The notes under the pieces were generated by a model. That model did not search any database, was not told where the DNA came from, and saw nothing but the letters and a program-made list of their open reading frames with translations. Positions 55,430 through 64,000 of a stretch of DNA of 64,000 nt are shown in pieces (the stretch's first letter is position 1; every line of letters starts with the position of its first letter). This stretch comes from Rattus norvegicus (lineage: Eukaryota > Chordata > Mammalia > Rodentia > Muridae). The position numbers and the translations under genes are program-made. Where the stretch lies: contig NC_086028.1 in the NCBI RefSeq assembly GCF_036323735.1, positions 24,287,001-24,351,000 of the forward strand, given 5' to 3'.

Positions 55430-55760
55430 TTTACAAAATGCATCCATGTTGCAACAGGATTCAGAGGTTTTTCAGTCAAGCCTGAATAAATTTCTCGTCT
55501 TTATGTAGTTGCTTTGCCTGTCCATTCATCTCTGATGATATTAGGGTTGCTTTTATACATTGGCTACTATGAATGTTGCTGCTTTTACTATGACTGCACC
55601 GCTGTTTCGTAACTGGTATCTTTGTAGTTGTCTTGGACCTATGCCTAGATGTAAGTAACTACATTATATGCAAACTCTGTCCGACATGATTAAGAAGCCC
55701 TATATTGATCCCACATTCATATTTCAACAATCTATACAGATAGTGACAAGTGTTCTACTT
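55430..55760 (-). mobile_element. Ancient L1 ORF2 3' remnant, antisense
   Basis: catccatgttgcaacaggattc, gtccattcatctctgatgatattagggttgc, and tggctactatgaatgttgctgc are the reverse complement of the well-known 3' part of mammalian L1 ORF2 (ggctattgtgaatagtgctgc type). Strongly decayed. Related text may continue to about 56.0 kb. Confidence 0.65.
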
Positions 55761-58360
55761 ACTCTCCATTTTCACCCATAATTCTCATTTTCTGCACTTT
55801 AATATTTACTTTTCTTTTGTTTAGATGATTTTGTGTTGCTTGGGGGATGCACAATGATTTAGCAGACTTCATTGAAATGCTCACATATCTTTACATTATG
55901 AACGTTTCTATTTAGTGTTTTGTCCTTTTGGACTTTGGTCAGAACTAAATCAGTATAACAGTAAATGTATCTGAAATTCCATTTTAGAACTTAAAGATAA
56001 TTTGTACATAATGGATTGTTTTCTGTCTTCAATAGTAGTTGTTTTGCCAAAGGGGTGGGTTCTACACCTCATGGGATTTGCTACCATTTTTTAATTTAAA
56101 CTTTATAAATTTAGAAAACGTTGCCATGTTATTTGTAATGTACATAGACATTAGCCGTCTTTGCCAAGTGTTTATTTTTAACATTAATCTAAGCATGCAC
56201 TGAGTGATTATTCTTGAGTGTGTATATAATGTTCCTATATTAGATGCCTGCTTGGTATTTTTAAAAGTTATTTTTACTTACTTACATCCAGATGTTGCCT
56301 TTTCTCCTAATCCCTCCTCTCAGATTTCTTCACTTCAGTCCCTTGTTCTTAACCTATGAGAGGATACCCCACTCATATTTCTGTCATAGTGATTACTCCC
56401 CAATGATTCCCACAGCACATTTTGATCACATTTACATAGCATGGCTTTGGGTATAGGAAGAATGAATTTGAGAGTTGCATTACTGCATTTAGATCATTCA
56501 GTTTACGTTCAGCCTAATCATGTATGAGTTTCTCTTTTCTCTACATTCTTGTCCATGGGAGACATTATTATTTTTAGTATATTTATCCAAATAGGCATGT
56601 CCGTTTTATATTCTAAGAAACCTTTGTTAATATGTTTTGTAAGACTTTAACTAGGTATTTGCTTTTTTTCCAAGGACTTTATTTTAAATATTTGTAATTA
56701 TTCTCTTTCATAGGAAAAGTCTTTCTCTATTTAATTGAGCAAACTCTCTTTGGGAACCCATAACCATTAAAGATAAAACAGCAGAAATCAGAAGAAGAAG
56801 ATTTACATTTATGTGTAAGAGTAGTACTATGTCATTTACCTAATCCATTTATTTAATCCTGTTACCTATCCCAGAAACAGATGTTATTATTGGTCTCAGA
56901 ATGTAAGGTAATAAAGCGATTGTTTATTGAAATTAATTGCTAAACCCATACTCACAAAATTAGTATGACGAGACAAACAAGTTAATAATTTTCTATTACT
57001 TTTTACAATGTAGACAAATCGTAACAGAAAATTGCCTGCAATTTTTGTGGCCATTTATGCACCCGCACTCTTAATATAAAATCTGTACATGAGTGTCCCT
57101 GTAAAATTGAGTCCCTCATACTCTTTGATGCCATCTGTGATTCTATCAGCAGGCGTTAATTGTTCTTTTGATAATACCCAAACTAATCCTATTAAGGCTA
57201 ACAGTGGGAGGGTGGCCTACTGCAACATAGAACCAAGGACAAAATCATTAAAGGAGATCTTGTACCCATTTACACCTCCAAAGAATACACTTCTTAACTG
57301 TGAGGAAACGGTCATCTCCCTAAAGACATTCCAAGCATCTGACTTTTGTGTTCAATGAGTTGTTTCCCTAGGAAATTGTTTATTACAGGTAAGTCATTTG
57401 AAAAGAGACCATCATGCAATGTATAGTTTATTGGCTAAAAAATATGAGTAACGTAAGACAGGCTTACTGTAGATGAATGGAATTTCCAGGGTTGACAATT
57501 TACAAGAAAAGGTTAATTGCTATCTTTTAAAGACTTGTACATTGCTGCAAATATATGTGATTAATAAAAGTTTAATATTATTTTCCATAATTAATATATA
57601 TTATAATTCTATAAAATCTAAAGAATAAGCTTTTTGCATTTAAGTGCACCCAGTCACTTGCAACACATGCACACATATGGTTAAAAATAATAAAGTAAAT
57701 CTTTAAATATAAAAAATAAGATTTTGTTGATTTTTATTTTAAGGGGATATGTACTATCAAGATTTTGGTAGAGAGATAAAAATTTGTAAGAAATATTTTT
57801 AAGTATTTCAATATAAAATTTGGCAATTTAGCATGAATTGTAAAGTAGCCATGTTCACAGTTTTATATTACGTAAAATACAATGTAAATTATACATATCT
57901 ATACGTACTAATATGAATACAGATTACATGACAGCAAATTATAATACAGCTTAGATTCATAGTTTTCTTTTTAGATGTAAATAATATTCCTTAAATGAGT
58001 GCAATCTACATTAATTACATGATCATTGTTAATTAATCAAACTAACCCTTAAACCTAACAAATTGACCAAAGAAATAATCATGAGTTTTCTGGTGTGTTT
58101 AAGTATCCCTAGTAAGGAATGACTAAAGCATTGAGCTGAGAACTGAAGTGTGAAAACTGGCATTGCCTCTTAATTTGATGGTAGACAGTAATTGAGGGTT
58201 ATATTTCCAGTTAATGTTGGAGAGAAATTCATACAAACATATAGATATTAGGTATCCTCATGGTATTCCCACAGTAGAGTGTCAGTGCAAAGGAACTCAA
58301 GATCTTACTGGTGAAACAGTTACAGTTTACCAAAGTTCGTAGACTGACACATTTTAATTG
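55761..58360. other. AT-rich intergenic DNA, no gene seen
   Basis: Only short frames. A SINE-tail-like stretch (cacatgcacacatatggtta ... aataaagtaaatcttta, about 57665-57705) may be the end of a decayed B2/B4 element. Confidence 0.4.
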
Positions 58361-58366
58361 ATGATG

Positions 58367-58413
<47 letters not shown>
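58361..58413. repeat. (AAT)n microsatellite
   Basis: About 16 AAT units after three ATG units. It encodes a poly-isoleucine artefact. Confidence 0.97.
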
Positions 58414-58661
58414 CTTATTGAAATACTATGACAGAAACCATAGGATATTTGCCTGGGTTAGATACAAGAATTATTATGTACACACACACCGTAGCACCAT
58501 GTTATTTAGGAAACTGACTGGAATTTTAAAGCATGCCCCCATCTTCCAAATGCACTTACGCCAAAAAAAAGTAAAATAATAATTCAATTTTGCCTTATTT
58601 GTCTTTGATCGTAAAATCAGTGTTAAAGTGTAATCCTGGTGTACTATGACACAAGGAACAC

Positions 58662-58682
58662 ACAACAACAACAACAACAACA
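58662..58682. repeat. (CAA)n microsatellite
   Basis: About 7 CAA units. Confidence 0.93.
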
Positions 58683-58830
58683 ATTTACCACATAAATACA
58701 AACACTGAAACCTCAACTTTAGACACACACCTGTTATCCTGCCCACTCATATGTGGATATATTTTAAATAATTAAGAATAAATGGTCATAGTATTTTATA
58801 GTACTAAGTAGATACTTAGTAATACAACTC

Positions 58831-59160
58831 AGGCCAGTGGGGATGGCTTATTTGATAAATCACTTCCCAGTAAATTCAAAGTCCTGAGTTTGGACTCTAT
58901 GAATGCATATGAACAAGACCTGTAAGGGAGGCACACAGTTGTAGTCTACACCAGTTTTGGGAAGATAGCGAAGAGGTGATCTTTGGAGCTTACTGGCAGT
59001 GTAGCCTAATTCTTATCAGACAGTACCAGAAGCAACAGGCTAGTGAAAAACCCTGCCTCAAGAGAAGTAGGCTGCTTTCAAAGCTGTACTCTGGCCTCTA
59101 CTCATACATCTATTAACGCCCCTCGAATAAACACATAGTCATACATAAAAACACAAACAT
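58831..59160 (+). mobile_element. B4/RSINE1-type SINE
   Basis: gccagtggggatggcttatttgataaatcac head, gcttactggcagtgtagcctaa (B4-specific block), aaaaccctgcctcaagag (diverged gagaccctgtctcaaa) and a cacatagtcatac tail, in order. Confidence 0.72.
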
Positions 59161-59427
59161 GAGCTAAGTAATAAAAATACAATGTGCATATTTCCCCAAG
59201 TACATGAATTGTATTATCCTTCCATTGCTGTATCCGCTGAATGGATACTGTTTGATATGGTACTTTTAGATTCTACATTTGAAAAAATGAATTGCCTCTG
59301 CTTTGGTAATTTCTTATTTCTACAAAGATATTTCAAGGATCTTATTTGATGACCCTTAAAAAATAACTCAAAAAGAATACTGACAACTGAATACACAACA
59401 ACCAAATAGTAATCCAAAGTCTAATGA

Positions 59428-59533
59428 AGCACTGGTACTTTTTTTCAGAGCTGGGAACCGAACCCAGGGCCTTGCGCTCACTAGGCAAGCGCTCTACCAC
59501 TGAGCTAAATCCCCAACCCCAGCAGTGGTACTT
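59428..59533 (-). mobile_element. ID element, antisense, with 13-bp duplication
   Basis: Antisense ID body at 59446-59520 (agagctgggaaccgaaccc to ctaaatccccaacccc) with a short T tail on its left. B box ggttcggttc on the minus strand (last two bases changed). The duplication agcactggtactt / agcagtggtactt (59428-59440, 59521-59533) has one mismatch, and the tail is short, so it may be older than the copy at 24.5 kb. Confidence 0.94.
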
Positions 59534-59779
59534 CTTAAGAGTTCTCACCTAGGCTGCAGTGAGCTGCTTGTTTGCATCCTTGGTTCTGAATGTCTACAGA
59601 CGCACACTTGTCATTGTGTATGACCAGGCCATCATCACCCACAAAACAAAGAACACTTTCTGAAAGTTCTTGACTTGTGCTTGACATTACTGAATACTAT
59701 AAATTGTACTATTTTTACTGGACATACAGGGTTTTTACTCATTAATTTTCTTACATTTATTCATCATTAGTTTATTTAA

Positions 59780-59938
59780 TATGTGTGTGGAGAGGAACTG
59801 TGTAAATAAAGTCCTTATGAATGTCAGAGGACAACTTGCATGAATGACATTTCTCCTTTCAACATGTGGTTTCTGGGATGGACCTAAGGGCATTAGCCTC
59901 TGCAATTAGACTTTTCCTATTGAGCTGTCTGGTTGCCA
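59780..59938 (-). mobile_element. B3/RSINE1-type SINE, antisense
   Basis: gtgtgtggagaggaactgtg, atgtcagaggacaacttgcatg, ctcctttcaacatgtggtttctgg, and gacttttcctattgagctgtct are in the order of a reversed B3-type SINE. Confidence 0.75.
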
Positions 59939-60906
59939 AAAATCTGTTCTTCAAGAACAGAAATATATGTCTTCAAGGGAAAAACATTTAATATTATTTT
60001 TACTAACATTATTTTGCATATAAATACTAAACTTGTATATTTTTGGATCTTATTTGGCTGGAATGTTTGAGCTTAAAAATTGCTACTTGAATTGTGAACT
60101 TGAATTTATAACAATAATTGCTAAATGAATTTGGGATCAGAGTGAACTTACAATTTCTGAAATGTCCCTAAAGATGTTTCTACAGTTTTGGTTTTTATGA
60201 GAAGCGGTGTTGTCAGAATTGTCAATTACAAAATCAAAATATTGATCAATTCTTAAAAACCCTGAACATGATCTGTATTACACAGTTTCAAACACTCTGC
60301 CAAGATTTACTTGTTTTTATAAAATAAGCAAACATACCCATCTCATGAGTATATAAATTGGGTTTCATCGTCAACAAGTGGGAAAATGACAAATCTACCA
60401 CATAACTTTAAAAATATTTATGGATTTACTATCAATAAGTGTTTATGTTGGAAACCTATTTTATACACTTTTAACCTGTGTCATATAAAATTTCCTGAAA
60501 AAGGTAGATAAAGGGATTCTAAAAGGGAAAATATAAAAGGCCCTGTTCTTTGATATAGAATAATGTCTTCTCCCAAAATCTGTTCCTGCCCAAATCCATA
60601 GTATCTGTGAAATTTATCTTCCATGGCAATATAGACCATTGTATTAGCCTGGAGTATAGATGTAGGCTCATTAAAGACTTACACCTAGGCTTAATGGATT
60701 TGGATCTCTTACCTACTGTGTACTATTTCAGCACAGCAAACTTATTTATAGATCAGAAATCATAGTATCCTTTATTTTGGTAAAATAGCACAAAGAGATG
60801 TAAACCTCCTAGTGTGGAATAGAATTACGTAACTTGAATTTTCATTATTAAATAAAATTTGATAAAAATCAATTGATTTTCTTGGTGATTCAATATTCAG
60901 AGATAG
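59939..60906. other. AT-rich intergenic DNA
   Basis: No gene or repeat recognised. Confidence 0.4.
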
Positions 60907-61115
60907 AGGCTGGAACGTTATCTCAGTGGTTAAGAATACGAACTGCCCTTTTGGGTTTTGCTCCCAGCATCTCCATTATGGCTCACTACTATTTGTAAAG
61001 CCAATTCTGGGAAATCTAGAAGTATCTTCTCCATGGTAAATAGGCACACATGGGTGAACATACATATGGTTGGGTAAAACATGTATATGTGTAAAATCAA
61101 ATAGGTAAAATGGAG
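60907..61115 (+). mobile_element. B2/B3-type SINE
   Basis: gaggctggaacgttatctca then gtggttaagaatacgaactgccc (tRNA-like head, A box), ttgggttttgctcccagcatc (B-box region), tatggctcactac and an ataggtaaa-rich tail. Confidence 0.75.
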
Positions 61116-61179
61116 ATAAATCCATATTGGCCAGCAGCAGCTGTTACAAAGCCCTGGATTTAATATCAACTTCACTATT

Positions 61180-62007
61180 AAAAAGAAGACACGGTGTAAT
61201 CTAAAGGAGGTTAACACAGTCACAAAAGAACACACATGGTATGTACTCACTGCAAAGTGGATATCAGCTCAGAAGCTCAGAGTACCCAAGATACATTTTA
61301 CGCAACCACATGAGGCTCAAGAAGGAGGTATACCGAAGTGTGGATGCTTCAGTCCTTAGAAGAGGGAACAAAATACTCACAGGAGGAAATACAGAGACAA
61401 AGTGGAGAGCAGAGACTGAAGGAAAGGCCATCCAGAGACTGCCCTACCCGGGGATCCTTCCCATATACAGACAGCAAACTCAGATACTGTTGTGGATGCC
61501 AATAAGTGCATGCTGACAGGAGCTGGATATGAATGTCTCCTGAGAAGCTCTGCAAGAGCTTAACCAATATAGATGAGGATACTTGCAACCAATCATCGGA
61601 CTGAGCAGGAGGGCCACAATGGAGGAGTTAAAGGAGGGACTGAGGGAGCTGAAGGGGTTTGCAACCCCATAGAAAGAACAAGAACCAGACCCCCCCAGAG
61701 CTTCCAGGGACTAAACCACCAAAGAGTAACATGAAGGGACCCATGGCTCCAGCATATTTAGCAGAGGATGGCCTTATCGGCCATCAGTGGTCCTTGGTCC
61801 TGTGAAGGCTAGATGACCCACTGTAGAGTAATGCCAGGACGGAGAGGCAGGAGTGGGTGGGTGGGTTGGGTAGTTGGGGAAGCACCCTCATCGAAGCAAG
61901 GGCAGGGAAGAAGGGATAGGGGGTTTCTGGAGGGGAAACCGGGAAAGGGGATAAGGAGATAAGATTTGAATTATAAATAAATAAAATATCCAATAAAAAA
62001 AGAAGAC
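61180..62007 (+). mobile_element. 5'-truncated L1 3' UTR insertion with 11-bp duplication
   Basis: L1 sequence from about 61191 (end of ORF2/start of 3' UTR, gtcacaaaagaacacacatgg) to the aaaatatccaataaaa end at about 61996. aaaaagaagac is repeated at 61180-61190 and 61997-62007. It is the short 3' UTR form, like 18.6-19.4 kb, lacking the extra block seen at 47.4-47.7 kb. Confidence 0.92.
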
Positions 62008-64000
62008 GACTCCAAGTTTTTCAGCAAAAATGAAAAAGGGGAGGCGGGGATATTGCCCCCATTTGTGTCCTTAGTGGAAATAACTTTTCACTCATTTGCA
62101 AGATTATATTCTTCACTATGGATAAATAGTCAGTTCCACGTGGAAAAATGCTTTCAGTCTTTGAAAAATCACTACTTTAAGAGCCATATTTTTCTCAGAA
62201 ACCTGAAAATCATATACTACTTGTAGTTTTCATCGACCTTAGTCACCTCGAACGCATGTTTAGGTAGTGAAGTCAGTTCTCCTGGAGGACAGGTACCCTA
62301 CACAGAGTCCTTAGACAGTTACTCCTATCTGCCTCCTGCATTATTTATGCAGTCATTAGCTGGGGGTGGGGGTTGGGGCAGACTGAGATCCAGACATTGC
62401 CCAGTGTTAGTGTCTGGTGTGTTATAGGCATAGTTATCTTAGCTCAAGCTCCTAAGAACTTTGCCACTAGGTGGAAACCTTTAAAAGATGATTGCTGTGT
62501 CTTTACAGAATCAGATTTAACACTGCCTAACATATGAACATTGTAAAGACTTTAAATCTTTCATTTCCCTTGAATTACAATAATAAGTCTTTAAAGAGAG
62601 AATTTTTTTAAATTCAATTTCAGTGCAGATGACCTTTGAACATAATTTGTGAGCGAAGCCATTCACAATACGCATATGCTGATGTCTGAACTGAAATCTC
62701 AGTCCAAAAGCATTTGTAAAAACCTTTATTCTACTTGTGTCCATTTTCTGTTTCCAGTATTATGTCTTAATATGATTTTATGTTGTATTCTGTACCTAAT
62801 AATCTTACACTGTTGTTAGCATATTGAAACTGTACGCATCTGCTTGAGAGCTTCATTAGGCACTTAACTAGATCTTCATTTGATTTAGGCCTTGCAGCAC
62901 TTGGCACTCCATCTCCCAGGAAGTTGCCTGTTCATCCTCTGAGTGGCTTTCAACATCAGAGAAGCCAAAACAGGCACCCTTGGCCAGGGGCACAGCTTCT
63001 CCTGCCATCATTTCTGCGAAAGCCCTGTTTTTCCCATTGTTAGAATGCAGATAGCATTTCTAATTAAAAAAAAGAAGAAGAAGAAAACACTGCATTTATT
63101 CATTCCTCTGAACAGGAAGTTACCTTGCATTCTTTTCTTATGAAAAGCTGAAATCCCCCAAAGCGGTTCAGTTAGAGCAGAGGAAAATGGTTTCCAGGAT
63201 AAATACCCAAAATCGCTTAGAATGCTGTGTCAGACCTGTTTGCTCCTGACACAGAGAAAACAAGAGTCCACTCACTCTTCACAGCTCATTTGTGGGAAGA
63301 GTTGGGCACAGCTGATCCCTGCTTTCCTGACCACGCCTCCTACAGTGTCCCAAAGTTAATTGTGCCTAGTGTCTGATCAGTGTCTGGAGTAAGGAAAGAG
63401 AATTGTTCCCTCCAGCAGGGCTTTGCATTGTTAGCTGGTAGCATGGTGGTTTTCAGGAATGTTCCTCCCGCTCCGCAAACATCTGGTGTTGACTTGTGCT
63501 GCTAGCAGGCGAACACATTTGATCAGTATTGAATGTGCCCTGGAAATGCTATTTTCCCGCATGTACCCACGTCCCTTTCTGGATGTCTGATAAAGCTTTA
63601 CTTTGGGGATGGGATATATAAACTATCTCTAACCATCCATAAATCTAATCCTCCTTTTGGGGGTATTCTGTCATATTAAGTTTATGTACAGATGTTGATT
63701 CAAGTAGCCTAAGGGATGAGATATTCAAAATGGCTTTGGAATTCAGAAGTACATCATTTGAGAACTAAAAGGGTGTCAATTTTATCATGCTCATTTTTTC
63801 AAATTTAGAGGAGAAAAATCGAGTCAGTGTCATACACTTTAGGATCAGAACACAGTTCTTTTTATCTTCTTGTAGAGAGTATTAACATTTTATATTCTAT
63901 TTCCTATATTCAGATCCTACAACATATATACAGGAGTGATTCCAATCTGGTTGTAGGTTAAAAAGAATAGGTCTATTGGACAAGATGGATGAATTAAACA
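62008..64000. other. Single-copy-looking DNA, no gene seen
   Basis: Short frames only. A GAAGAA run lies at 63070-63085. Nothing recognisable as exon, promoter or repeat. Confidence 0.4.

Noticed and set aside
57650..57720. Separate SINE annotation for the cacatgcacacata...aataaagtaaatcttt stretch
   Set aside because: It looks like a B2/B4 tail, but no body could be read upstream, so it is only mentioned in the surrounding entry.

Overview
This window looks like a gene-poor, AT-rich piece of a rat (Rattus) genome. The evidence is several ID SINEs (tRNA-Ala/BC1-like) with clear target-site duplications, which is typical of rat, together with rat-type LINE-1 (L1) ORF1/ORF2 proteins and 3' UTRs, and B1-, B2/B3- and B4/RSINE1-like SINEs. 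I found no host protein-coding gene, tRNA or rRNA gene, CRISPR array or operon-like system. The only substantial coding sequences belong to L1 retrotransposons. No previously undescribed system was found.

Layout. 1-8490 is mostly unassigned single-copy DNA with a B3-type SINE (1257-1392), a 5'-truncated L1 (about 2604-4099), a decayed tRNA-like SINE (5639-5702) and an old unassigned rodent repeat (7260-8050). 8495-15395 is a nest of retroelements: two decayed L1 copies, one split by a solo LTR with a 6-bp duplication (9195-9819), the other split by a twin-primed (5'-inverted) L1 insertion (12176-13582) and ending at a second LTR of the same family in the opposite orientation (14651-15395). 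15900-21200 holds further L1 3' pieces, including two very short antisense L1 tails, and another old repeat (19790-20880). 22470-25500 holds two LTR-like segments, a young ID element (24488-24584) and a B4/RSINE1 SINE with a CA array. 25500-33350 is mostly unassigned, with faint L2 and MIR remnants and two large purine-rich microsatellites (26480-26673 and 29449-30030).

The main feature is a full-length antisense L1 of about 6.4 kb (33369-39802) flanked by a perfect 14-bp duplication. It has a GC-rich 5' UTR, an intact 357-aa ORF1, an ORF2 broken by an A16 frameshift and one in-frame TAG, and a 3' UTR with a G-rich tract. ORF1 protein binds L1 RNA as a trimer; ORF2 protein supplies the endonuclease and reverse transcriptase that copy the RNA into the genome. 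With ORF2 broken twice, this copy should not move by itself.

39817-64000 carries three more ID elements, an MaLR-like LTR end, old L1 remnants, MER5A-like and URR1-like hAT DNA transposons, several SINEs, two 3' L1 fragments (47117-48285 and 61191-61996) and microsatellites. Family names are from recognition of consensus features by eye, not from a search.
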